This document shows, one piece after another, positions 10,729 through 22,706 of a DNA stretch of 60,336 bases (position 1 is its first letter; each line of letters starts with the position of its first letter). The translations under genes and the position numbers were made by a program. The notes below the pieces were generated by a model that was not told the DNA's origin, made no database searches, and saw only the letters and a list, made by a program, of their open reading frames with translations. Source of the stretch: Mycobacterium sp. (GTDB taxonomy: Bacteria > Actinomycetota > Actinomycetes > Mycobacteriales > Mycobacteriaceae); contig JAGQTV010000100.1 of assembly GCA_020438845.1 (NCBI GenBank), positions 1 through 60,336 on the forward strand, read 5' to 3'.

Positions 10729-12030
10729 CTACCTACGGTCGTAAATGCTGTCTCGCAGCAAGGTGAGATCCCTGTCGTCGTCCTCACCATCGGACCGGCC
10801 GTCACCGTCGCCGCGCAGCAACGGAATGACCGTGACCACGAAGGCGACCGCTATCGCCGCGAGCAACACCGCACCGGTGTAACGCGGGTCGACGAAGATC
10901 GTGCTCGCCGCGCCGAGGGCCACCAAGGAGGTCCACAGATAGATGAGCAGCACAGCGCGGCGGTGGGAATGACCGATCTGCAGCAGTCGGTGATGCAGAT
11001 GCATCTTGTCCGGGCTGAACGGGCTACGGCCGGCCCGGGTGCGGCGAACGATCGCAAGCGCCATATCCAGCGCCGGTACGAACATCACCGCCACCACGAG
11101 CAGGAAGGGCGATAGCAGTGCGAAAACGTCACGGGCGCCGTAGGCACTCTGCGAAATCGGGCCCGCCGCCGTCGTCGACGCCGCAGCCAGCATCAGCCCC
11201 ACGAGCATCGAGCCGGAATCGCCCATGAAAATCCGGGCACGGTAGAAGTTGTGGGGCAGGAATCCCAGGCACGCGCCGGCCAAGACCACCGAGATCACCG
11301 CCGGCGGGTAGAACAGCACGTCCCCACCATGGTCCCGCAAAAGACCGATGGAATAGAGGCAGATTGCCAGCGCGGTGATCAGTCCCAGCCCTGCGGCCAG
11401 GCCGTCGAGCCCGTCGACGAAATTCATCGCATTCACGATCGACACCGTCAAGGCAAGGGTCAGCAGGATCGACGAGGCCTGGTCGAGCACGATGGTCCCG
11501 ACCCCTCCGAAGGGAATGTAGAGGACGCTCCAGGCCACGCCCATGGTGACCATGACGCTGGCGGCGGTGATCTGCCCGGCGAACTTGGTCAGCGCGTCCA
11601 GTCCCCAGCGGTCGTCGATCAGGCCCACTCCCATGATCAGGCCGCCGGCGATCACCACCGCGGGCATCCCGGACGAGTAGACAAACCCGCGGTTCAGCGC
11701 CGGCAACTGGGAGGCGAGAAAGACCGAGAACACCACCCCGAGGTACATCGACAGCCCGCCCATCCGCGGGGTGGGCCGGTGATGGACATCCCGTTCCCTC
11801 GGAACGGCCACCGCCCCCAGCCGAAGAGCCAGGACCCGAGCGCCGCCGGTCGCGAAGTAGGTGACGATGGCGGCGGTCAACCCGACGAGGGCCAGCTCGC
11901 GTAGCGGCACCCCGGCACCCCGATCGGCCAGCGCGAGAATCGCGCGGGGGCCGGACTGCGCGAGAATCGCGCCGGGGCCGGACTGCGCGAGAATCGCGCC
12001 GGGGCCGGACTGCGCGAGAAGGGTGTTCAT
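10729..12030 (-). CDS. wecA: decaprenyl-phosphate GlcNAc-1-phosphate transferase
   Basis: Polytopic membrane enzyme that loads GlcNAc-1-phosphate onto decaprenyl phosphate, the first lipid-linked step towards the arabinogalactan linker. The 433-residue protein has the family motifs NFVDGLDGLAAG, MGDSGSM and HLHHRLLQ, and about eleven hydrophobic segments. The ATG at 12030 was chosen; a TTG six codons upstream is possible. The N-terminus is unusual: three copies of a nine-residue unit (AQSGPGAIL) from a 27-bp tandem repeat precede the first membrane helix. The M. tuberculosis protein lacks these, as far as I recall. Confidence 0.93.
   Translation of the reverse strand: MNTLLAQSGPGAILAQSGPGAILAQSGPRAILALADRGAGVPLRELALVGLTAAIVTYFATGGARVLALRLGAVAVPRERDVHHRPTPRMGGLSMYLGVVFSVFLASQLPALNRGFVYSSGMPAVVIAGGLIMGVGLIDDRWGLDALTKFAGQITAASVMVTMGVAWSVLYIPFGGVGTIVLDQASSILLTLALTVSIVNAMNFVDGLDGLAAGLGLITALAICLYSIGLLRDHGGDVLFYPPAVISVVLAGACLGFLPHNFYRARIFMGDSGSMLVGLMLAAASTTAAGPISQSAYGARDVFALLSPFLLVVAVMFVPALDMALAIVRRTRAGRSPFSPDKMHLHHRLLQIGHSHRRAVLLIYLWTSLVALGAASTIFVDPRYTGAVLLAAIAVAFVVTVIPLLRGDGDGRSDGEDDDRDLTLLRDSIYDRR
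11933..12013. repeat. 3 x 27-bp in-frame tandem repeat in wecA
   Basis: Three adjacent 27-bp units (11933-11959, 11960-11986, 11987-12013), the last two identical and the first differing slightly. The frame is kept, so copy number changes would only change the length of the WecA N-terminal tail. It is a candidate variable-number repeat. Confidence 0.85.
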
Positions 12031-12060
12031 CAGGACAAACGGTAGCAACCGGCGGCCGGG

Positions 12061-12714
12061 TCAACCGGCCAGCGACGTCGCGTCGACACCCAGTGCAGCG
12101 GCTATCGCCGCCACGCTCACCGGGCCTTCACGAAGGATCCGCGGCGCCGGGCCGGTGACGTCGACGATCGTGGACGCCGCCTGCTGTGCGGACGACCCGG
12201 AATCGAGATAGACGTCGACCAGGTCTCCGAGTTGTCGTTGTGCCTCCTGCGCGGTGGTGGCGGGCGCCTCGCCGGAGATGTTCGCACTGGACACCGCCAT
12301 CGGGCCGGTTTGCCGAAGCAGATCGATCGCGACGGGGTGCAGCGGCATACGCACCATCACCGTGCCGCGCGCGTCGCCGAGATCCCACTGCAGCGATGGC
12401 GCCTGCTCCACCACCAGGCTCAGCGCCCCGGGCCAGAACGCGCGGATGAGTTCGCGCGCGACGTCGGGCAGGGAATACACCAAGCCCTCGATCGTGTGCC
12501 AGGAGCCGACGAGCACCCCGACGGGCATGTCACGACCACGCCCCTTGGCCGCCAGCAGATTGCCGACCGCCCGGCTGTCGAACGCATCGGCCCCAATGCC
12601 GTACACGGTGTCGGTCGGGACGACGACCAGGCGGCCGCTCTTGACAGCCGAGGTAGCCGCCGCGACGGCCGCGGGACGCTGTGCAAGATCGCGGCAGTCG
12701 AGCATCTGGGTCAT
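12061..12714 (-). CDS. L-threonylcarbamoyladenylate synthase (YrdC/Sua5 family)
   Basis: Makes threonylcarbamoyl-AMP from threonine, bicarbonate and ATP for the t6A37 modification of ANN-decoding tRNAs. The 217-residue protein has the YrdC-fold motifs VPTDTVYGIGADAF, PVGVLVG and MAVSSANISGE. It lacks the long C-terminal Sua5 domain, so it is the short TsaC type (Rv1301-like). Its ATG overlaps the prmC stop by four bases and wecA follows, a conserved mycobacterial order. Confidence 0.92.
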   Translation of the reverse strand: MTQMLDCRDLAQRPAAVAAATSAVKSGRLVVVPTDTVYGIGADAFDSRAVGNLLAAKGRGRDMPVGVLVGSWHTIEGLVYSLPDVARELIRAFWPGALSLVVEQAPSLQWDLGDARGTVMVRMPLHPVAIDLLRQTGPMAVSSANISGEAPATTAQEAQRQLGDLVDVYLDSGSSAQQAASTIVDVTGPAPRILREGPVSVAAIAAALGVDATSLAG

Positions 12715-13616
12715 CCGACTCCCCCTCTGAAGTCTCCGCCGGTTCTGCGGGCCGTCACGAATCTGGGCCTTTCGGTCAGGTCCCGGTGCGCAGTGATCTC
12801 TCGGAAAACGCCGGCGCCGCTGAATGTCTCCACGGTGGCATCAGAGGTGGTGTCGTCGTGCTCCACCGCGGCGGTTCCCCCGGCCTTCAGCCAGGCTGCC
12901 GCAAGGGTGACGATCGGAGTGATCACCGCCATGCCGTCGGCTCCACCGAACAGCGCATGTACCGGATCATGCTCGGCCACTTCCGGTTCCAGTTCGGAGC
13001 CGATAGGGATGTAAGGCGGATTGGCTACCAACACGTCGACACAGCCGGCAAGTTCGGGCAACAGGGCGGGGTCGGTGACGTCGCCCTGCACCAACCTCAC
13101 CCCCGTCGAGAACCCGGTCAACTCCAGGTTGCGCCGGGCGTATTCCAGCGCGGACGGGTCGTCATCGACGGCAATCACCTCGGCATCCGGCCGGCCGGCA
13201 GCCAACGCGATCGCCAGGGCGCCCGAGCCTGTGCACAGATCGACGATCACCGGGCGATCCGGAAGCGTTTGGGCCAGAACCCACTCCAGCATCGACTCAG
13301 TCTCTGGACGCGGGATGAAGACGCCGGGACCGACCTGCAGTCGCACTGGTCCGAACGCTGCAGTACCGGTGATGTGCTGCAACGGAATCCGCTGCGAACG
13401 CTGCTGGACCGCATGTTGGAACCGGTCGAAGAAACCCGCATCGGGGAGGTCGATCACGGCCAGCCGGCCGCGTTCGGTCCCGGCGAGATGAGCCGCCAGA
13501 AGTTCGGCATCGGTTCGCGCCGAGTCGATTCCCGCCTCGGCGAGGACGGTGGCGGCGGAGTCGATCACCTGACGCAGCCGGTTCGGCATGGCTCGCCTTC
13601 CGTTCGCACCGGTCAT
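12711..13616 (-). CDS. prmC: release factor glutamine methyltransferase
   Basis: Methylates the glutamine of the GGQ motif in peptide release factors using S-adenosylmethionine. The 301-residue protein has a helical N-terminal domain and a Rossmann methyltransferase domain with [15 protein letters not shown] and the catalytic NPPY motif (VANPPYIP). The ATG overlaps the prfA stop (ATGA), which fixes the start and couples the enzyme to its substrate gene. Confidence 0.95.
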   Translation of the reverse strand: MTGANGRRAMPNRLRQVIDSAATVLAEAGIDSARTDAELLAAHLAGTERGRLAVIDLPDAGFFDRFQHAVQQRSQRIPLQHITGTAAFGPVRLQVGPGVFIPRPETESMLEWVLAQTLPDRPVIVDLCTGSGALAIALAAGRPDAEVIAVDDDPSALEYARRNLELTGFSTGVRLVQGDVTDPALLPELAGCVDVLVANPPYIPIGSELEPEVAEHDPVHALFGGADGMAVITPIVTLAAAWLKAGGTAAVEHDDTTSDATVETFSGAGVFREITAHRDLTERPRFVTARRTGGDFRGGVG

Positions 13617-14692
13617 GCCTGCGCGAGCCGCGCCTGTTTATCGGCGGCGGCCAGCGCATCGAGTAACGGGTCGAGGTCCCCGTCGAGGACCTGATCGAGG
13701 TTGTGCGCTTTGAAGTTGATCCGGTGGTCGGCGATCCGGTTCTCCGGGAAGTTGTAGGTGCGGATCCGCTCACTGCGGTCCACGGTGCGGATCTGGCTCG
13801 CGCGGTCCGCCGAGGCGTCGGCTTGGGCCTGCTCTTCGGCCAGAGCCTGCAATCGGGCAGCCAGCACCTGCATGGCGCGGGCCTTGTTCTGCAACTGTGA
13901 GCGCTCGTTCTGGCAGGTGACGACGATCCCGGTGGGCAGATGGGTGATCCGCACCGCCGAGTCGGTGGTGTTCACGCCTTGGCCACCCTTGCCCGACGAT
14001 CGGTAGACGTCGATCCGCAAGTCGGATTCGTCGATCTGAACCTGCTCGACTTCTTCGGGCTCGGGGTAGACCAGGACACCCGCCGCAGAGGTGTGCACCC
14101 GGCCTTGCGACTCGGTGACCGGTACCCGCTGGACCCGGTGCACACCACCCTCCCACTTGAGCCTCGACCAGACTCCGTCGACGGCGTCACCCTTGGAGGC
14201 GATGGCGATGGTCGCTTCCTTGTAACCGCCGAGGTCGGAGAATGTCTCGTCGAGCACGTTGACGGTCCAGCCGTGGCGTTCGGCGTACCGGATGTACATC
14301 CGCGCCAGGTCGGCGGCGAAGAGCGCCGATTCCTCGCCACCCTCGCCGGACTTGACCTCCAGGACGATGTCGTCGGCGTCGTGCGGATCCCGCGGGGCCA
14401 GCATGTCGGTGAGCTGATTGTCCAGATCTTCGACCAAGGCCTCCAACTCAGGCACCTCGGCGGCAAACGACGCGTCATCGGCGGCCAACTCCCGAGCGGC
14501 CTCCAAGTCACCTCGGGCCGCCTCGAGTTTGCGGTGGGTGGCCACAATGGGCGCGATCTGGGCGAAACGCCGCCCCACTCGGCGGGCATTGGCCGCGTCG
14601 CCGTGCAGCTCGGGATCGGATAGCTGACGTTCAAGGTCGGCGTGCTCGGTCAGGACGGCTTCGACTGCGTCGGCGGGAGCGCTCTGCGTCAT
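13613..14692 (-). CDS. prfA: peptide chain release factor 1
   Basis: RF1 reads UAA and UAG stops and triggers peptide release. The 359-residue protein has the stop-codon reading tripeptide PVT (191-193) in [15 protein letters not shown] and the catalytic GGQ at 236-238 in [17 protein letters not shown]. PxT is the RF1 form, distinct from SPF of RF2. Followed directly by prmC, which modifies this GGQ. Confidence 0.97.
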   Translation of the reverse strand: MTQSAPADAVEAVLTEHADLERQLSDPELHGDAANARRVGRRFAQIAPIVATHRKLEAARGDLEAARELAADDASFAAEVPELEALVEDLDNQLTDMLAPRDPHDADDIVLEVKSGEGGEESALFAADLARMYIRYAERHGWTVNVLDETFSDLGGYKEATIAIASKGDAVDGVWSRLKWEGGVHRVQRVPVTESQGRVHTSAAGVLVYPEPEEVEQVQIDESDLRIDVYRSSGKGGQGVNTTDSAVRITHLPTGIVVTCQNERSQLQNKARAMQVLAARLQALAEEQAQADASADRASQIRTVDRSERIRTYNFPENRIADHRINFKAHNLDQVLDGDLDPLLDALAAADKQARLAQA

Positions 14693-14779
14693 CGGTCGTC
14701 CTTTCGCACGTCAGGTTGCCTGAACGCAAACCGACGCCCGGCCTCGCGCAACTGCGAGCGACGGGCGTCGGCGGTCAAG

Positions 14780-15007
14780 CTAGCTCTCGGTGGGCTTGGC
14801 AGTCCGCTTGCCGTAGCGCTTCTCGAAGCGCGCCACGCGGCCGCCGCTGTCGAGGATCTTCTGCTTGCCGGTGTAGAACGGGTGGCACTGCGAGCACACC
14901 TCGACCACGATGTGGCCGCTCGGCTTGGTGCTGCGCGTTGTGAAGCTGTTGCCACAGCCGCAGACGACGGTGGTCTCGCCGTACGCGGGATGAATTCCGG
15001 TTTTCAT
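14780..15007 (-). CDS. rpmE: 50S ribosomal protein L31, zinc form
   Basis: A 75-residue ribosomal protein. Cysteines at 16, 18, 38 and 41 form the zinc site of the C+ type L31. Mycobacteria usually also hold a zinc-free copy used under zinc limitation; none is in this window. It lies between the DinB-like gene and prfA on the same strand. Confidence 0.96.
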   Translation of the reverse strand: MKTGIHPAYGETTVVCGCGNSFTTRSTKPSGHIVVEVCSQCHPFYTGKQKILDSGGRVARFEKRYGKRTAKPTES

Positions 15008-15167
15008 TGGGTCCTCTAACTTGTCGTGGTCGCCGGGTCGCCGAATTTGGTGATGGCGTGAACCGGTACCTGAGGTGGTCGACCGCCATTATGCCAGTTC
15101 AGCCGCTACCTGCCCAAACGGGCAGTCAGCGCTGTTGGTAGCGCCCGTCTGATCCGTGTCGGCCGCC

Positions 15168-15770
15168 TCAGATCTGATCCGGGTCTCTCCGGCCGGCGAT
15201 CACCATGACCAGGTCGCGGATCGGCGCCCGCACCTCGCGACCCTCTCCGACAGCGAAGTCGGCATCGGTGGCCACCAACCGGAGCCCCCGTAACCGGGCG
15301 GCGGGATGCATCGGGAATCGCATGCGCCACATATGGTTTGCCACTTCGACAGCAGCTTCGGTGGGCATCGGCCGGTCGATGCCGAGGGGCACCGCGATGT
15401 CCTGGCCGTGCACCAGAACGTCCATCAGCGGGTCGCGCACGCTGGTGGTCGGAATCTTCTTGCGGGATCCGACCATGCCGCGCAGCGCCGCGACGATCTC
15501 GGCCTGGGAGCGTGAGTCTTCAAGGGCCAGACGGCGGATCATCGGGTCGAAGCGGAAGCCCGAGCGCAGCGCCTCGAGGAAGACGCGTGGCACAGCCATC
15601 TGCGAGTGAGTGAGGTGAGCGGCGACCTCACGCACCCGCCAGCCGTCGCACAGTGAGGGACTCATCCACTGCTCGGGACTCAAACCCGCAAGCAGGTCGG
15701 CGAGGTCAGCGCGCTGCGAGTCGATGCAGCACCAGATCTCTTCCGGCTTCACCGTCGCCACCGGGTGCAC
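15168..15770 (-). CDS. DinB/mycothiol-dependent maleylpyruvate isomerase-like protein
   Basis: A 200-residue protein with the metal-site pattern of the MDMPI_N/DinB superfamily: CDGWRVREVAAHLTHSQ near the N-terminus and DVLVHGQDIAVPLG further on, giving histidines suited to bind a divalent metal. Members are thiol- or metal-dependent transferases of varied function, so the substrate is unknown. It sits 7 bases downstream of rho on the same strand. I do not recall an equivalent between rho and rpmE in M. tuberculosis, so it is probably accessory. Confidence 0.75.
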   Translation of the reverse strand: MHPVATVKPEEIWCCIDSQRADLADLLAGLSPEQWMSPSLCDGWRVREVAAHLTHSQMAVPRVFLEALRSGFRFDPMIRRLALEDSRSQAEIVAALRGMVGSRKKIPTTSVRDPLMDVLVHGQDIAVPLGIDRPMPTEAAVEVANHMWRMRFPMHPAARLRGLRLVATDADFAVGEGREVRAPIRDLVMVIAGRRDPDQI

Positions 15771-15777
15771 ATGACTG

Positions 15778-17640
15778 TCAGTAGTCGGAATCCATCGCGC
15801 CGCCCGGTGCCGTTTTAGACACCTGGACCAGGAACTCGTAGTTGTTCTTGGTCTTGCGCAACTGGCTCATCAGCAGGTCGATCGCCTGGTGGGAGTCCAA
15901 GCCGCTCAACACCCGGCGCAGTTTGTGCACGATGGCGAACTCGTCGGGCGACAGCAGCAGTTCGTCCTTGCGAGTGCCCGACGGGTTGACGTCGACGGCG
16001 GGGAATACCCGGCGCTCGGCTATCTTGCGATCCAGCTTCAGCTCGGCGTTGCCGGTGCCCTTGAACTCCTCGAAGATCACGGTGTCACCGGTGGAGCCCG
16101 TCTCCACCATGGCGGTCGCGATGATGGTCAGCGACCCGCCGTCCTCGATGTTGCGGGCCGCGCCCAGGAACCGCTTGGGCGGATAGAGCGCGGTCGAGTC
16201 CACGCCGCCGGACAGGATTCGCCCTGACGCCGGCGAGGCGTTGTTGTAGGCACGACCCAGACGGGTGATCGAGTCGAGCAGCACCACGACGTCGCGACCC
16301 TGCTCAACAAGCCGTTTGGCCCGTTCGATCGCCAACTCCGCCACCGAGGTGTGGTCGGACGGCGGCCGGTCGAAGGTGGAGGCGATGACCTCACCCTTCA
16401 CCGAGCGCTGCATGTCGGTCACCTCTTCGGGTCGCTCGTCAACGAGTACGACCATTAGGTGACATTCCGGGTTGTTGCGGGTTATCGCATTGGCGATGTC
16501 CTGCAGGATCGTGGTCTTACCGGCTTTCGGCGGCGAGACGATCAGCGCACGCTGACCCTTGCCGATCGGCATGATCAGGTCGATGACGCGGGTGGTCAAC
16601 CGCTCAGGGGTGGTCTCCAACCGCAGCCGCTGGTTCGGGTACAGCGGAGTCAGCTTGCCGAATTCGGGCCGGTTGCGCGCCGCTTCCACGGGCCCGCCGT
16701 TGACGGTGTCGAGGCGGACCAGCGGGTTGAACTTCTGCCGCTGATTCTGGCCGGCCGACTCTCCCTCGCGGGGTATGCGCACTGCACCAGTGACAGCGTC
16801 CCCTCGGCGCAACCCGTTCTTGCGCACCATATTCATCGAGACGTAGACGTCGTTGGGGCCGGCCAAGTAGCCGGAGGTTCGCACAAAGGCGTAGTTGTCG
16901 AGCACGTCGAGGATTCCGGCCACCGGCTGGACGACGTCGTCCTCGCGCAATTCAGCCTCGCCAGCGCCTCCCTCGCCCCCAGTCCGCTCGCCCCGGCGGC
17001 GGCGGTCACGGAACCGCCGACCCCGGCGACCGCCGCGGCCCTCGCCGTCGTCGTCACGGTTCTGCTGATTGCCACCGTCATTGGATCCCGACGTCTCAGC
17101 ACTTCCCGACGACCCAGCGTTCTTCGCGGTTTCAGCGTTCTTCGTGGTTTCAGCGTTCTTCGTGGTTTCAGCGTTCGTCGCGGTTTCAGCGGCTGCAGAC
17201 GCCTTTGTGGTCGCCTCTGCGGACCGGGCATCAGACCGGTTGTCGGCCTTGGGTTCGCGGCTGGCTTCCCGGCCAGCGTCCTGAGCGGGTTCCCGGTCAG
17301 CGCGCTGCGTGGTCTCACCGCCCTCGTTGGCGGCCTCACGCTGCGGAGCCTCAGCGGGAACCTGCTGTCGTCCCCCGCGGGTCCGTTCGGCACCCTCTCC
17401 GGTGCGGCCATCGGTTCGGCCAGGTTGACTGCCCCCGCCGTTTCCAGGCTCCCGGGCAGTGCGGATTGCCGCGATGAGTTCGCCCTTGCGCATCCCTGAG
17501 GTGCCCTTGACGCCCACCTTCGTGGCCAGCGCCCTGAGTTCCGGCAGCACCATGGTGGACAACTCACCCGATGCCGAGACTGCGGTGTCTGAGCGGGTCT
17601 GAGTGTCGGCGTCAGCCGTGATGAGGTCCGTATCGGTCAC
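15778..17640 (-). CDS. rho: transcription termination factor Rho
   Basis: Hexameric RNA helicase that ends transcription and silences foreign RNA. The 620-residue product has a Rho_N SAP-like segment (ELRALATKVGVKGTSGMRK) and then a ~180-residue Gly/Arg/Asp/Glu-rich insertion typical of actinobacterial Rho. The RNA-binding domain follows, then the ATPase with Walker A SPPKAGKTT and the Q/R-loop region. I chose the GTG at 17640 (VTDTDLITADAD) because it follows AAAGGA and matches the M. tuberculosis start. An in-frame extension to 17700 is unlikely. The insertion contains an 18-bp tandem repeat. The 245 bases upstream carry no gene and may hold an autoregulated leader. Confidence 0.95.
   Translation of the reverse strand: MTDTDLITADADTQTRSDTAVSASGELSTMVLPELRALATKVGVKGTSGMRKGELIAAIRTAREPGNGGGSQPGRTDGRTGEGAERTRGGRQQVPAEAPQREAANEGGETTQRADREPAQDAGREASREPKADNRSDARSAEATTKASAAAETATNAETTKNAETTKNAETAKNAGSSGSAETSGSNDGGNQQNRDDDGEGRGGRRGRRFRDRRRRGERTGGEGGAGEAELREDDVVQPVAGILDVLDNYAFVRTSGYLAGPNDVYVSMNMVRKNGLRRGDAVTGAVRIPREGESAGQNQRQKFNPLVRLDTVNGGPVEAARNRPEFGKLTPLYPNQRLRLETTPERLTTRVIDLIMPIGKGQRALIVSPPKAGKTTILQDIANAITRNNPECHLMVVLVDERPEEVTDMQRSVKGEVIASTFDRPPSDHTSVAELAIERAKRLVEQGRDVVVLLDSITRLGRAYNNASPASGRILSGGVDSTALYPPKRFLGAARNIEDGGSLTIIATAMVETGSTGDTVIFEEFKGTGNAELKLDRKIAERRVFPAVDVNPSGTRKDELLLSPDEFAIVHKLRRVLSGLDSHQAIDLLMSQLRKTKNNYEFLVQVSKTAPGGAMDSDY
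17117..17188. repeat. 4 x 18-bp tandem repeat inside rho
   Basis: Four adjacent 18-bp units (17117, 17135, 17153, 17171) encode repeats close to NAETTK/NAETAK in the disordered insertion of Rho. In frame; probably length-variable without harm to the catalytic core. Confidence 0.85.
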
Positions 17641-17885
17641 GGATGTCCTTTCTCTCCCTCGCGTAGATGAGTCTCGCGGGGGGTTCTGGCGTTCAGCCAA
17701 TGAACTGAACGCAAAGTCTCACCGCCATCTGAGCCAACAGTGATTTCTGTCTTGGGTAGCTAGAGTCCACCCGTAATTTCCCTGCACTGATGACACGAAG
17801 CGTGAAAGTCCTGCGGCCGGCGTAAGCGCCGCGATTGCGGGACGCCATCGAGAGTAGTCCCCTTCCCTGCCTTAAGCAAGAAGAC

Positions 17886-19934
<2,049 letters not shown>

Positions 19935-19938
<4 letters not shown>

Positions 19939-21287
19939 TCGCTGGTTCCTTCCAGACGCAACACGCTGTTGATCTTCTCGACCGCCTCGAGTTGGCCGAG
20001 CGCGTGAACGGTCTCGGACAAAGCGGCATCGGTGGCCCGGTGCGTCACAACGACGATCCTGGCTCCGGCGGGGGCGCCGTCGTCGCTGAGGAGGCCCTCC
20101 TGGCGCACTTCGGCGATGCTGACTTCCCGCTTGCCGAATTCGGCTGCCACCGAAGCCAATACACCAGGGCGATCCTTGACGGTCATGCTGACGTAGTAGC
20201 GAGTGGAGATCACCCCCATGGGCGCGACCGGCAGTTGTGCGTATTTTGATTCGCGTGGGCCGCGTCCGCCCTGTACCCGGTTCCGCGCGGCCATGACGAC
20301 GTCTCCCATCACCGCCGACGCGGTCGGGTTGCCGCCGGCGCCCTGCCCGTAGAACATCAACCGCCCAGCCGCCTCGGCCTCGACCACAACTGCGTTGAAT
20401 GCGCCGTTGACCGCGGCCAGTGGGTGACTCAACGGCACCAGGGCCGGATAAACGCGGGCTGAAACCCGTTGCTGCCCATCGACACCGGTGATTCGTTCGC
20501 AGATCGCCAGCAGCTTGATGGTGCAGCCGAGCGCCTTGGCCGCCGCGAAGTCGGCCGGGGTCACCTTGGTGATCCCCTCCCGGTAGACGTCATCGGCGGT
20601 GACGCGGGTGTGGAAGGCTATCGAGGCCAGAATCGCCGCTTTCGCCGCGGCGTCGTATCCCTCTACGTCAGCCGTCGGGTCGGCCTCGGCGTAACCCAGT
20701 GCGCTGGCATCAGCCAGAGCGCTGGCGTAATCGGCTCCAGTGGAGGCCATCTCGGAAAGGATGTAGTTGGTTGTGCCGTTGACGATTCCGGCCACCCGCA
20801 ACACTGTGTCGCCGGCCAGCGACTGAGTAAGCGGACGGATCACCGGGATGGCGCCCGCCACCGAGGCTTCGAAGTAGAGATCGACGTGGGCGCGTTCAGC
20901 GGCCTGCGCCAACTCGCCGGTGGCCTGCGCCAGCAGCGCCTTGTTGGCGGTCACCACCGACTTGCCGTGTCTGAGGGCAGCCAGAATGGCCTTACGCGCC
21001 GGCTCGACCGGACCCATCAGTTCGACGACGATGTCGACGTCGTCGCGCGAGGCCAGTTCTTCGGGGGTTTCGGTGAGCAAGTCCACCGGAACCCCGCGGT
21101 CACCGCTGATCTGTCTTACCGCAACGCCTCGCAACTGCAACGGCGCACCGATGCGAGCGGCCAGATCGGCGGCGCTCTCCTCGATTATGCGCACCACTTC
21201 GCGACCGACGTTCCCTAAACCGAGCACCGCCACACCGATCGGCGCGCTGTCCGCGCGCGATACGCCTTCGCTACCCGCTGAATCCAT
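19935..21287 (-). CDS. hom: homoserine dehydrogenase
   Basis: Reduces aspartate semialdehyde to homoserine, the branch point towards threonine and methionine. The 450-residue protein has the N-terminal NAD(P) fold [17 protein letters not shown] and the catalytic NGTTNYIL block. A C-terminal ACT domain ([16 protein letters not shown]) probably senses threonine. The ATG directly abuts the lysA stop. Confidence 0.96.
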
Positions 21288-22706
21288 CTAATTCACCTCC
21301 AGGCTCAACAAATCCTCGACGGTCTCCCGGCGCAGCACCAGGCGGGCCCGCCCATCGCGAACGGCCACCACTGCGGGGCGACCGATCAGGTTGTACCGAC
21401 TCGACATCGAGTAGCAATACGCGCCGGTGGCAGCTACCGCCAACAAGTCACCGGGCGCGACGTCGCCGGGCACCCAGGCGTCGCTCACTACGATATCGCC
21501 ACTCTCGCAATGCTTTCCGACGACGCGTGCCAGCACAGGCGGTGCGTCGCTGCACCGCGAGACCAGTCGGACGTCATATTCCGCCCCGTAGAGTGAAGTG
21601 CGGATGTTATCGCTCATGCCGCCGTCAACGCTGATGTACCGGCGGCGTTTACCGTGGCCTATCGATACGTCTTTAACCGTCCCGACCTCGTAAACGGTGA
21701 TAGTGCCCGGGCCGGCGATGGCGCGGCCCGGCTCCACCACCAGCCCGGGGGTGGGCAGACCGACCGCTGCCGACTCGACGGCCACGATCGAACTCAGCTT
21801 GGCGGCAAGGTCCGCAACCGGGGGTGGATCGTCCTGCGGCAGATAGGAAATCCCGAGGCCGCCACCGAGGTCCACGGTGGCGATCTGCGCGGTCTTGGAC
21901 ACCCCGAATTCGGCCACGACATCGCGCAAGAGCGCTATCACTCGGCGGGCCGCGAGTTCGAAACCGTCGACATCGAAAATCTGCGAGCCGATGTGGCTGT
22001 GCAACCCGACCAGGCGCAGGTTGTCCGTCGCGAAAACTCGGCGTATGGCGTTCATGGCATCACCACCGGCCAGCGACAGCCCGAACTTCTGATCCTCGTG
22101 GGCGGTCGCGATGTATTCGTGGGTATGCGCCTCGACACCCACTGTGACCCGGACCATCACGTCCTGCACTACGCCGGCCGCGCCTGCTACGGCGTCCAGG
22201 CGGTCGATCTCGGTCATCGAGTCCAACACCACGCACTCCACCCCGGCTTTCACCGCGGCGGCCAGTTCATCGATCGATTTGTTGTTGCCGTGCACAGCGA
22301 TTCGCGCGGCCGGAAAGCCGGCTCGCAAAGCGACCGCGAGTTCGCCTCCGGTGGCGACGTCCAGCGACAGGCCCTCCTCGGCCACCCAGCGGGCGATCTC
22401 GGTACACAGAAAAGCCTTGGCGGCGTAATGCACGTTCGCCCCGCCGCCGAACGCGGCCGCCATTTCGCGGCAGCGCCCGCGAAAGTCATCCTCATCGAGG
22501 ACGAACAGTGGCGTGCCGTACTCGAGCGCCAACTCGGTGACCGTCACACCGGCTACCCGAACCACACCGTCCGACCCGCGAAAAGCGTTGCGCGGCCATA
22601 CGTTCGGGGCCAATGTCAGCACATCAGCGGCGCTCTGGGGGCGCGGTGGCGAGCCCCCGTGATGGATCTCCTCAGCGTGCCGAGGGCCGGCGGGGTGTAC
22701 GTTCAC
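21288..22706 (-). CDS. lysA: diaminopimelate decarboxylase
   Basis: PLP enzyme of fold type III that makes lysine from meso-diaminopimelate. The 472-residue product has the PLP lysine in [10 protein letters not shown], the glycine-rich GGGLGISY loop and the ESGDIVV substrate-site motif. The first ~25 residues are variable, so the exact start is less sure. The ATG overlaps the argS stop by four bases, which favours this choice. Confidence 0.95.
   Translation of the reverse strand: MNVHPAGPRHAEEIHHGGSPPRPQSAADVLTLAPNVWPRNAFRGSDGVVRVAGVTVTELALEYGTPLFVLDEDDFRGRCREMAAAFGGGANVHYAAKAFLCTEIARWVAEEGLSLDVATGGELAVALRAGFPAARIAVHGNNKSIDELAAAVKAGVECVVLDSMTEIDRLDAVAGAAGVVQDVMVRVTVGVEAHTHEYIATAHEDQKFGLSLAGGDAMNAIRRVFATDNLRLVGLHSHIGSQIFDVDGFELAARRVIALLRDVVAEFGVSKTAQIATVDLGGGLGISYLPQDDPPPVADLAAKLSSIVAVESAAVGLPTPGLVVEPGRAIAGPGTITVYEVGTVKDVSIGHGKRRRYISVDGGMSDNIRTSLYGAEYDVRLVSRCSDAPPVLARVVGKHCESGDIVVSDAWVPGDVAPGDLLAVAATGAYCYSMSSRYNLIGRPAVVAVRDGRARLVLRRETVEDLLSLEVN

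Noticed and set aside
11861-12211. Plus-strand frame with repeated PDCARIAPG units
   Set aside because: It is the reverse reading of the wecA 27-bp repeat and spans the wecA-tsaC junction; not a separate gene.
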